From: Geoglobus sp.
GTDB lineage: Archaea > Halobacteriota > Archaeoglobi > Archaeoglobales > Archaeoglobaceae
Direction of reading: 5' to 3'
Assembly: GCA_027016965.1 (NCBI GenBank)
Contig: JALURI010000228.1
Location: 1-8,129 of the forward strand
DNA length: 8,129 nt
Shown: piece by piece, positions 1-5,601 of the stretch
Position numbering within the stretch: the first letter of the stretch is position 1
Layout: each line of letters starts with the position of its first letter
Notes under the pieces: model-generated
Told to the model about the DNA's origin: nothing
The model's input: only the letters and a program-made list of their open reading frames with translations
Database searches by the model: none
Position numbers and translations under genes: made by a program

Positions 1-1
1 A

Positions 2-778
2 GTCCTTCAGGAAGTGGTGAGCCCGCTAAGAGGTTTGAGTGTTAGACTGCAAATCCCCACAGAAACCGTGAAAATCTCCCGTACTCAAACCCTTCTGGAG
101 ATACAGGTAAACAGAAATTTAACGCCAGATGTTGATTTTATGGAGTCACTAAGCTATGAAATGCTAAAAAAGCCATCCGGAGAAGTATCTTTAATTGAAG
201 CCAGGAAAGGTAGCTTGGAAACTGGAAGTGTGGAAATTTCGATATTCAGTGGAGCATCTGAGGGGAGCTTGTTTTCAGTGGCAATCAGAAATAAAAATCT
301 AACAGATGACTTGATGAGAGAGCTCAAAATTATTGCAACGTCTGCCGGTATAACAGAGCATGAGTGGAACAATGCAAAAATAGAAACAAAAACTGCGTAT
401 GATGTAGATCTGCGAGTTTCTAACGATTCTTTGGAGAATTTTGATTTTAAAACTGCCATCAGAGTTGAGCTTATGTGGCTGGAAAATAATGGAATAATTT
501 CCGGTTTAACAGATTCAGATATCCAGCAAATCTCTCAACTTGCAAAAGCAGGATTGGCTGGCCATAATTCTCGATTGGTTTGGGAGAATGGATGGAAACC
601 CTACTATGAGACCAGCAGCCCTTTACTGGTTAAAGGGATTAACTGTGAAGGATTTTCCGCTGAAAACTTGCCGGAGGGGGAATTGACTATTAGAAGTCAC
701 AATGAAAGTTTGGATATTTTACCGGTAATCATACTGCTGAGCGCAGCCAGCATACTTCTGTGGATGTGGAGGAGGTGA
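2..778 (+). CDS. C-terminally anchored protein of unknown function, 5' partial
   Basis: I do not recognise this protein. A GTG codon lies at position 14, but the same frame is open to the left edge (codons for V-L-Q-E precede it) and no ribosome binding site is visible there, so it is best read as the last ~258 residues of a longer protein. Most of the visible part is hydrophilic and rich in alternating hydrophobic residues (for example EVSLIEARKGS, VEISIFSG, TAIRVELMW), suggesting beta-rich folded domains. The last ~20 residues are a hydrophobic helix followed by W-M-W-R-R and the stop, a typical single C-terminal anchor with a positive cytoplasmic end; the body would then be outside the cell (inference). 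One cysteine is present (motif INCEGF). It ends 12 bp from the stop of the convergent DJ-1-like gene, so no separate terminator fits between them. Function is unknown. Confidence 0.7.
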   Translation, partial: VLQEVVSPLRGLSVRLQIPTETVKISRTQTLLEIQVNRNLTPDVDFMESLSYEMLKKPSGEVSLIEARKGSLETGSVEISIFSGASEGSLFSVAIRNKNLTDDLMRELKIIATSAGITEHEWNNAKIETKTAYDVDLRVSNDSLENFDFKTAIRVELMWLENNGIISGLTDSDIQQISQLAKAGLAGHNSRLVWENGWKPYYETSSPLLVKGINCEGFSAENLPEGELTIRSHNESLDILPVIILLSAASILLWMWRR

Positions 779-790
779 TGTAAATTAAAT

Positions 791-1375
791 TCATCGAAAC
801 ATCATGGCTTTCTTTACTTTCTCCACATCTTCCTCTCCATTCAGCATCTCTAAAAGCTTGAAAGCCACGCTGAAGGCAGTTGCTGGACCTGTGCTTGTTA
901 TTATCCTGTCACTCACAACGACATCTCTATCAACCACCTTTGCTCCATGTTCCAGCAGATATTCAACATGAATGCCATCATCAAATGGATATGTTGTTGC
1001 TTCTTTACCTGCAAGCAGTCCAGCTTTTGCAACAGGCTTTGCAGCCACGCATACTGTTGCGATTATACCTCCATTGCTATAGACCGTCCTGATTGCTTCA
1101 AGCACCTCTGGCTGATACGCTTCGGTAAATCCCCTGTCATGATAGCCCCCCGGAATTGCTAGGGCTGAAAACTCATCAAAATCGATTTCGCTTAGGAGAT
1201 ACTGGGGTCTGACAGTGAGACTGTGAGCGGCTCTGATCTCCTCATGCAGTCCTGCCACAGCAACCTCCACAGGTTTGACCTCATCAACACTCCTGGTCCA
1301 TCCGAAAACATCTATGAATGCTGAAGCCTCAATCTCCTCAAACCCCTGAGCGAGAAAGAGGAGAACCCTTACCAT
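791..1375 (-). CDS. DJ-1/PfpI superfamily (YajL/DJ-1-like) protein
   Basis: A 194-residue cytoplasmic protein of the DJ-1/ThiJ/PfpI superfamily, whose members act in protein or metabolite repair (glyoxalase/deglycase-type or redox-sensing activity; the exact role of this one is not known). Visible hallmarks, numbered from the ATG at 1375: N-terminal strand VRVLLFLAQGFEEIE with the conserved acid E16, equivalent to E18 of human DJ-1; ALAIPGG; the nucleophile elbow IIATVCVAAKPVAKAGLL with C109; and TSTGPATAFSVAFKLLEMLNG near the end, very like DJ-1. The residue after the cysteine is valine, not histidine, so it is not a PfpI-type protease (CHG). DJ-1 His126 is replaced by tyrosine (ATTYP, Y129). 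The frame extends to a GTG at 1420, but the family normally starts just before the first strand, and a TATA-like box about 30 nt upstream of the ATG fits a leaderless message; hence this start. Transcribed divergently from the antiporter operon, with no obvious functional tie. Confidence 0.9.
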   Translation of the reverse strand: MVRVLLFLAQGFEEIEASAFIDVFGWTRSVDEVKPVEVAVAGLHEEIRAAHSLTVRPQYLLSEIDFDEFSALAIPGGYHDRGFTEAYQPEVLEAIRTVYSNGGIIATVCVAAKPVAKAGLLAGKEATTYPFDDGIHVEYLLEHGAKVVDRDVVVSDRIITSTGPATAFSVAFKLLEMLNGEEDVEKVKKAMMFR

Positions 1376-1398
1376 ATTTCTGATTCCAGAAACAGATC

Positions 1399-1412
1399 CT
1401 TTATTAATCTTC
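1399..1412 (-). promoter_or_regulatory. Candidate archaeal TATA box for the DJ-1-like gene
   Basis: Read on the minus strand the segment contains AGATTAATAA preceded by a purine-rich stretch (GAGAGGGA) that could be a BRE. Its centre is about 30 nt upstream of the ATG at 1375, the expected distance for a leaderless archaeal transcript starting at or just before that ATG. No start-proximal Shine-Dalgarno of good quality is seen for this gene, which agrees with leaderless translation. This is a match by eye to a weak consensus only. Confidence 0.3.
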
Positions 1413-1445
1413 CCTCTCACAACTGAATTCCATTACTAATCATTT

Positions 1446-1460
1446 CGAAAGATTTTTATT
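1446..1460 (+). promoter_or_regulatory. Candidate TATA box/BRE for the mrp operon
   Basis: CGAAAGATTTTTATT combines a purine-rich BRE-like part with an AT-rich TATA-like part centred about 27 nt upstream of the mrpF ATG at 1482. A transcript from it would be leaderless or have a very short leader, although a GAAGGA element (1470-1475) also sits before the ATG. A less likely alternative lies around 1432-1440 (TTACTAAT). As every later gene overlaps or abuts its neighbour, this is the only place in the window where the whole operon could plausibly be started. Confidence 0.35.
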
Positions 1461-1481
1461 GTGATCATCGAAGGAAACCCC

Positions 1482-1766
1482 ATGGATATTCTGGGTTTAT
1501 TCATGATCGCAGGCATATTTGTTGCAGTATCGATTGTTCTCGATCTTTACAGAGCTTTTTCAGGACCCACGGTCTTTGACAGGTTAATGGCTATCAGTGT
1601 TATCGGAACAAAAACTGCCGTCATTATTCCACTCATCGGCTTTCTTTTTGAAAGACCGGGTCTTTTTATAGACATTTCCCTGTCCTACGCTCTTCTGAAC
1701 TTTGTTGGCACTCTTATTGTTGCAAAATACCTTGAGAGGGGTGAACTATGGAGCCCTTACACATAA
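1482..1766 (+). CDS. mrpF: Mrp-type Na+/H+ antiporter subunit F (MrpF/MnhF/MbhB)
   Basis: A 94-residue integral membrane protein of the MrpF/PhaF family, a small subunit of the Mrp antiporter and of Mbh-type complexes (MbhB). Three hydrophobic segments lie at about residues 5-21, 36-53 and 62-80. Family signatures are visible: LYRAFSGPTVFDRLMA (23-37) with the conserved R..GP...DR pattern, a lysine in the second helix (K44), and DISLSYALLNFVGT (64-77) with an intramembrane aspartate, then a basic C-terminus. The frame extends back to a GTG at 1461, but the ATG at 1482 gives the usual family length and is preceded by GAAGGA. It is the first gene of the operon and overlaps mrpG by 19 nt, so the two are probably translated together. 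Confidence 0.93.
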   Translation: MDILGLFMIAGIFVAVSIVLDLYRAFSGPTVFDRLMAISVIGTKTAVIIPLIGFLFERPGLFIDISLSYALLNFVGTLIVAKYLERGELWSPYT

Positions 1767-2056
1767 TTTCAGCAATTCTTGTTTTTGGAGGGACTTTCTT
1801 CATGGTTGTTGGCTCAATAGGGCTGATAAGACTACCTGATTTCTACGCAAGACTTCATGCTGCAGGAAAGCCAGACACTCTCGGCGAAATACTGATAGTT
1901 CTTGGACTGATTCTGTACGAGCCATTCTCTTTCATAACTGTAAAGCTGTTTTTCCTTTCATTCTTCATCCTGGTTGCAAATCCAACTGCAACTCACGCAG
2001 TTGCAATGGCAGCATACAAAAGGGGGCTGATTCCATGGAGAAAGGAACACAAATGA
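1748..2056 (+). CDS. mrpG: Mrp-type Na+/H+ antiporter subunit G (MrpG/MnhG/MbhC)
   Basis: A 102-residue membrane protein of the MrpG/PhaG family, equivalent to MbhC of Mbh complexes. Three hydrophobic segments are at about 5-24, 46-58 and 62-78. The diagnostic family motif runs from residue 22 to 46 (core IGLIRLPDFYARLHAAGK, followed by DTLGE), and the second signature NPTATHAVAMAA is at 78-89; both are essentially canonical. The ATG at 1748 is preceded by GAGAGGGGTG, whose core ends 8 nt before the start. The gene begins inside the end of mrpF, and its stop TGA shares the ATGA at 2053-2056 with the preferred start of mrpE, a classic stop-start coupling. MrpE, F and G are thought to form the peripheral part of the sodium-linked module. 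Confidence 0.95.
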   Translation: MEPLHIISAILVFGGTFFMVVGSIGLIRLPDFYARLHAAGKPDTLGEILIVLGLILYEPFSFITVKLFFLSFFILVANPTATHAVAMAAYKRGLIPWRKEHK

Positions 2057-2580
2057 ACAGACGAAACATTCTACTTTTTAAATTTCTGATACTGTTTGTA
2101 TTCTGGATCCTTCTGTCAATGTGGGCTCTCGATCACAACTACCCGGGGCAGTTCAATGCCATTCACATAGCTCAGGGATTAATCGCCTCTGCAATTGTGG
2201 TTTATGTGTTGAGAGAAATGATTCTTCATGGAGAGAAGATTCATGTAAAGCTTTTCAGAGCAGTGCCTTATGTCTTTTGGGAATTGTGGCAGATAATTCT
2301 TGCCAACATCGATGTTGCATACAGAGTTCTTCATCCGAAAATGCCAATTGATCCACTTTTAATTGAATTCCACGTACCTTACAAGGGAGATATGACAAAG
2401 ACCTGGCTTGCAAATTCAATAACACTAACACCAGGAACGATAACAATCCTTGTTGAAGGGCAGAGATTCATAGTTCACGCTCTCGATAAAAGCTTCACAG
2501 ACTCCCTGCTAATCGATCAGACAATGCAGAAAAAACTGATGCATGTTTTCATGGAGGGGGAAAATGATAGTACCTCTTGA
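2053..2580 (+). CDS. mrpE: Mrp-type Na+/H+ antiporter subunit E (MrpE/MnhE/MbhA)
   Basis: A 175-residue protein of the MrpE/PhaE family (MbhA in Mbh complexes). Hydrophobic helices lie at about 9-28, 40-56 and 70-86, followed by a cytoplasmic domain. The strongest signature is NSITLTPGT at 121-129, followed by TILVEGQRFIVHALD, both typical of the family; the segment WELWQIILANIDVAYRVLHP at 76-95 is also characteristic. The frame extends to an ATG at 2035, but the ATG at 2053 is preferred: it overlaps the mrpG stop as ATGA and follows AAGGA at 2042-2046. The order F-G-E differs from the E-F-G order of bacterial mrp and Pyrococcus mbh operons. The gene ends inside the start of the next gene, with a 17 nt overlap. 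Confidence 0.94.
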   Translation: MNRRNILLFKFLILFVFWILLSMWALDHNYPGQFNAIHIAQGLIASAIVVYVLREMILHGEKIHVKLFRAVPYVFWELWQIILANIDVAYRVLHPKMPIDPLLIEFHVPYKGDMTKTWLANSITLTPGTITILVEGQRFIVHALDKSFTDSLLIDQTMQKKLMHVFMEGENDSTS

Positions 2581-3349
2581 TCTGCTTGTCATTCTTTTTA
2601 TGGTAATCTCCGGAATAATAGCTCTCAAAACAAAGGACCTTCTTATTTCTGCAATTGTTCTCGGTATTTACAGTTATGCGATGGCTACAATATATATCCA
2701 GATGAACTCCTTGGATGTTGGATTTACAGAGGCTGTTGTTGGAGCTGGAATTTCAACAGCATTGATGGTTGCCTCTCTTACAAAGATCAAAAGAGAGGAC
2801 GAATCAAAGAGCAGGAGGTTAAAAGTCATTTCCGGAGCTATCTTTACAATTTTCATGGTAGGGCTCATGCTTTATGTTGTTGAGGATCTGCCGGAATTTG
2901 GAGACGAGTTTTCACCTGCAAACAAGTGGATTGAACTGTTCAGAATAGAAGATAACAAAAATAAAATCACTGATCAGCTAAACAGTGGAAACCTGCCTCA
3001 TGAGATTGGGGGAAGACTTGTGGATTTATTTGGCAGTGACTTTTCAGGAGTTGAAGGAGCGGTGGTTGTGAGGGATGAAAAATACGGAGGATGGGATGTG
3101 CTTATAGAGAAAAGAGAGACTTTCTTCCCCGAGCATGAAAAATTCTACCACATTTCTCCAGATATGGTGGTTTACAGGTACTCCATTCCTGTGAGGTGGC
3201 AGGAAAAGAGTGAAGAGGAAATGCACACGCCCAACATGGTAACTGCCGGTCTTGCAGATTACAGAGGTTACGATACTCTTGGCGAGACTGTGGTGATATT
3301 CACAGCTGCGGTGAGTGTTGCAGCATTGCTCAGGAGGGGGTTGAGATGA
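2564..3349 (+). CDS. Fused MbhD-MbhE (MrpA C-terminal-like) subunit with a large insertion
   Basis: A 261-residue protein joining two parts normally found at the C-terminus of MrpA, or as separate MbhD and MbhE subunits. Residues 1-75 are an MbhD/DUF4040-like unit of three helices with the conserved glutamate in TEAVVGAG (E56). Residues 88-108 are the first MbhE helix, and 224-241 carry the hallmark NMVTAGLADYRGYDTLGE, followed by the last helix (242-256). Between the P..GD motif after the MbhE helix (110-114) and the hallmark lie about 110 residues, whereas MbhE proteins as I know them have roughly 25-35. The extra stretch is hydrophilic and charged, with a beta-looking part (GAVVVRDEKYGGWDVLIEKR) and many aromatics. 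The frame reaches an ATG at 2543, but GGAGG at 2553-2557 sits 6 nt before the ATG at 2564, which decides the start. The stop overlaps the mrpB start as ATGA. Confidence 0.88.
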   Translation: MIVPLDLLVILFMVISGIIALKTKDLLISAIVLGIYSYAMATIYIQMNSLDVGFTEAVVGAGISTALMVASLTKIKREDESKSRRLKVISGAIFTIFMVGLMLYVVEDLPEFGDEFSPANKWIELFRIEDNKNKITDQLNSGNLPHEIGGRLVDLFGSDFSGVEGAVVVRDEKYGGWDVLIEKRETFFPEHEKFYHISPDMVVYRYSIPVRWQEKSEEEMHTPNMVTAGLADYRGYDTLGETVVIFTAAVSVAALLRRGLR

Positions 3350-3771
3350 GTGTTGTTGTCACAACAGTTGCGAGATTCATACTGCCATTTATGCAGCTCT
3401 TTGGCTTCTACGTCCTGACAGGTACTGAAGGGCCGGGAGGCGGGTTCCAGGGTGGTGTTATACTGGCATCTTCTTTCATTCTGTATGTCATCACATTTGG
3501 AGAAGGCGTTGATGGACGATGGCTTACAGCTTTTAAGAGTTTTGGGGTCTGGATCTATGCTGGCGTTGGAACGCTAACAGTATTTTACAGTCTTTTCCGA
3601 GCAGAGTTTCTCAATTATTCCGCAACGTTCCTGAGTCTTGTCGTACCACATCCAGTAGCAAGAGGAATACTTATTGCTGATGTGATTGAGGTTGGAATCG
3701 GAATGGCTGTCTTTGCAAGCTTTGTTTCAATGTTCTTTGATGTTATTGCAAGAGGTGATGAGAGTGGTTGA
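3346..3771 (+). CDS. mrpB: Mrp-type Na+/H+ antiporter subunit B (MrpB/MnhB/MbhF)
   Basis: A 141-residue membrane protein of the MnhB family, about the usual length. Four hydrophobic stretches occur at about 7-24, 36-52, 66-84 and 105-132. The family signature PGGGFQGGVILASSFILY (30-47) is intact, preceded by LFGFYVLTGTEG, and the last helix carries ADVIEVGIGMAVFASF (111-126) with a membrane-embedded glutamate E115, as expected for this subunit. A GGAGG at 3333-3337 lies 8 nt before the ATG, which overlaps the preceding stop by 4 nt. In Mrp and Mbh structures this subunit packs against the MrpA C-terminal/MbhD-E part and MrpC, so the immediate adjacency to the fused D-E gene agrees with the conserved gene order. 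Confidence 0.95.
   Translation: MSVVVTTVARFILPFMQLFGFYVLTGTEGPGGGFQGGVILASSFILYVITFGEGVDGRWLTAFKSFGVWIYAGVGTLTVFYSLFRAEFLNYSATFLSLVVPHPVARGILIADVIEVGIGMAVFASFVSMFFDVIARGDESG
3751..3757 (+). promoter_or_regulatory. Ribosome binding site that decides the mrpC start
   Basis: AGAGGTG matches the archaeal anti-Shine-Dalgarno well. Its AGAGG core ends 8 nt before the GTG at 3764 but only 2 nt before the ATG at 3758. Core-to-start spacing elsewhere in this operon is mostly 6-9 nt, so the site points to GTG 3764. The two choices differ by two residues. Confidence 0.5.
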
Positions 3772-4141
3772 CATCCTTGGATATTATAACTACTGGGGTT
3801 TCGTGATTCTCCTGGCCATTGGACTTTATGGGGCTCTTGCATGTGAAAATCTCTTCAAGAAAATGGTTGGATTGAGCATATTCCAGACTGCAATATTCCT
3901 TCTTTTCATATCTATCGCAGATATTGGCACATTTGAAACTCTGGGTTTGAGAAGTGGAACAGCACCAATTTTCTGGGAGGAAATTCACGAATACAGGTAT
4001 GTAAATCCTGTCCCTCATGTCCTTGTTCTAACGGGCATTGTTGTTGCTGCAGCTACACTTGCCCTCGGTCTTGCACTGATAATCCGTATTTACAGAGACT
4101 ATGGAACCCTCAATGAAGAGGAACTGAGGTGGAAGCTGTGA
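3764..4141 (+). CDS. mrpC: Mrp-type Na+/H+ antiporter subunit C (MrpC/MnhC/MbhG, NuoK-like)
   Basis: A 125-residue three-helix membrane protein of the MrpC/NuoK family. Helices lie at about 11-27, 33-53 and 85-109. Signatures are the first loop ENLFKKMVGL (28-37), the typical N-L-x-K-K-x-x-G pattern, and NPVPHVLVLTGIVVAAATLA (81-100) followed by IIRIYRDYGTLNEEEL. The loop between helices 2 and 3 (about 54-80) is longer than in minimal NuoK proteins, but comparable loops ending in NPxPHxL are normal for MrpC/MbhG. The frame continues upstream of 3758, but those residues lie inside mrpB. I chose GTG 3764 from the spacing of AGAGGTG; ATG 3758 (127 residues) is the alternative. It overlaps mrpB by 8 nt and shares GTGA with the preferred mrpD start. 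Confidence 0.93.
   Translation: MVDILGYYNYWGFVILLAIGLYGALACENLFKKMVGLSIFQTAIFLLFISIADIGTFETLGLRSGTAPIFWEEIHEYRYVNPVPHVLVLTGIVVAAATLALGLALIIRIYRDYGTLNEEELRWKL
4126..4132 (+). promoter_or_regulatory. Ribosome binding site for the first mrpD-like gene
   Basis: GAGGTGG lies with its GAGG core ending 8 nt before the GTG at 4138, the spacing most often seen in this operon. A second, weaker element (GAGGA, 4118-4122) could serve the in-frame GTG at 4129. The 4138 start also gives a GTGA overlap with the mrpC stop, so I prefer it. Confidence 0.45.
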
Positions 4142-5601
4142 TTGAACATCTTCCAGTTTTGACAGTGGCGATATCACTGCTTGGTTCATTTACCATATTT
4201 TTAACATCCATATACACCAGAAGAGCAGGTTATCCTCTCAGCCTCGCAATAACTTTCATTCAGCTATTGATGGCTGTTCTTGTTCTCATCAACATCAACT
4301 CAAATGGAACAATTAGTTACTGGCTTGGAGGCTGGAGACCACCATGGGGCATAGAATACAGAGTTGATGTTCTCGGAGCATATGTTCTGCTAATTGTAAC
4401 TCTTTTCAGCTTTTTAGCAACTGTTTATGCAAAAAAAACCGTGGAAAAGGAAATAGATTCGGCAAAACATCCTTATTTTTACACCCTCTGGCTTCTCCTC
4501 GTCTCGGGTATGGCCGGAGTTGCGGTAACAGGAGATCTTTTCAACCTCTTTGTTTTTCTTGAAATTGCCTCTCTTGCAACCTACGCACTCATTGCAATGG
4601 CTGGAAAAAGGGCTTTGATTGCCTCATTCAATTATCTCGTTCTTGGAGCTGTTGGAATATCATTTTATCTGGTGGGAACAGCGTTTCTCTATGCGGCAAC
4701 TGGTACCCTTAACATGTTCGATGCTAAGGTACTCCTCTCAATTATTTATGACAGCAAAATTGTCCAGCTCAGCTTTGTTTTTTATTTCATAGGCTTAGCC
4801 ATGAAAATGGCTCTTTTTCCGTTCCATGTCTGGCAGCCAAACGCCTACGAGTACTCACCATCTGCCATGACTGTTATAATGTCAACTGCGCTGGCAAAGA
4901 TTAACGCCTATGCTCTATTCAGGCTGATTTTTTCTGTTTACACTGTGAAATTTTTCGAGAACTATGGAATCATTCTTGAGCTGACCGCATTTGTTGCATC
5001 TGTAGGCATCATTGCAGGATCTGCATTTGCCATCATGGAGAAGAGCCTTAAAAAGATGCTCGCCTACTCATCAGTTGCCAATGTCGGGTACATTGTTCTC
5101 GCATTTACCCTTGGAAAATGGGGTGTTTATGCAGCAGCATCCCATCTCCTGAATCACTCTCTGATGAAGGCTGCACTGTTCATGGTGGCAGGCGGGTTCA
5201 TTTACAAGCTTGGAATAAGAAATATTGAGGAGCTTGAGGGGCTCGGGAGAGCTATGCCACTCTCATCTGCAGCATTTGCGATGGCTGCTGTATCTATGAT
5301 AGGAATCCCACCTTCAGCTGGTTTTGTCACAAAATTGTTCATCCTTTTCGCATCTCTCGACACCGGAAAGTTCGTTTTCATCGCTGTGATGATAGCAAGT
5401 TCTCTGCTTAGCCTTGTTTACTTCTGGAGGGTGATTGAGATACTCTACATGAGAGGGCACAAAGAGAGGATGGACGAATTACCAGCTTCAATGCTCTACC
5501 CAGCCCTGTTAATGGGCGTTCTGAGTATTCTGGCAGGAGTCCTGTGGTTCTTCAACATTGACATTCTACAGCAGATAGCGATTGCCCTGGAGGTGAAATG
5601 A
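4138..5601 (+). CDS. mrpD: Mrp-type Na+/H+ antiporter subunit D (MrpD/MnhD/MbhH)
   Basis: A 487-residue antiporter-like proton channel subunit, homologous to NuoM/NuoL of complex I, with about 14 hydrophobic segments, the family's usual size. The charged residues of the proton path are present, numbered from GTG 4138: E142 in TM5 (LFNLFVFLEIASL), K223 in TM7 (GLAMKMALFPFH), K254 in TM8 (ALAKINAYALFR), histidines and a lysine in SHLLNHSLMKAALF (335-348), and K399 in TM12 (PPSAGFVTKLF). E142 and K223 fall almost exactly where bacterial MrpD has its essential glutamate and lysine. A small deviation is FHVWQPNAY where most relatives have HxWLPxAY. Position right after mrpB-mrpC matches both mrp and mbh operons. 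GTG 4129, three residues longer, is an alternative start. The stop overlaps the next start at 5598. Confidence 0.95.
   Translation: MIEHLPVLTVAISLLGSFTIFLTSIYTRRAGYPLSLAITFIQLLMAVLVLININSNGTISYWLGGWRPPWGIEYRVDVLGAYVLLIVTLFSFLATVYAKKTVEKEIDSAKHPYFYTLWLLLVSGMAGVAVTGDLFNLFVFLEIASLATYALIAMAGKRALIASFNYLVLGAVGISFYLVGTAFLYAATGTLNMFDAKVLLSIIYDSKIVQLSFVFYFIGLAMKMALFPFHVWQPNAYEYSPSAMTVIMSTALAKINAYALFRLIFSVYTVKFFENYGIILELTAFVASVGIIAGSAFAIMEKSLKKMLAYSSVANVGYIVLAFTLGKWGVYAAASHLLNHSLMKAALFMVAGGFIYKLGIRNIEELEGLGRAMPLSSAAFAMAAVSMIGIPPSAGFVTKLFILFASLDTGKFVFIAVMIASSLLSLVYFWRVIEILYMRGHKERMDELPASMLYPALLMGVLSILAGVLWFFNIDILQQIAIALEVK

Noticed and set aside
154..459. A 101-codon minus-strand reading frame opposite the left-edge gene
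   Set aside because: Low-complexity serine/leucine composition and no recognisable motif; the plus-strand frame is longer, open at both the edge and the stop, and ends with a convincing anchor helix.
779..790. A terminator between the convergent left-edge and DJ-1-like genes
   Set aside because: Only 12 bp, AT-rich but without a stem or a run of Ts; any termination signal would have to lie within the opposing coding regions.
880..1162. Two overlapping plus-strand reading frames of about 70 codons
   Set aside because: They lie opposite the DJ-1-like gene, show odd leucine/histidine/cysteine-rich composition, and have no supporting ribosome binding site; they are shadows of the minus-strand gene.
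1376..1420. Longer DJ-1-like protein starting at the GTG at 1420
   Set aside because: It adds 15 residues not expected before the first strand of the fold and would run through the candidate TATA box; the ATG at 1375 fits family starts.
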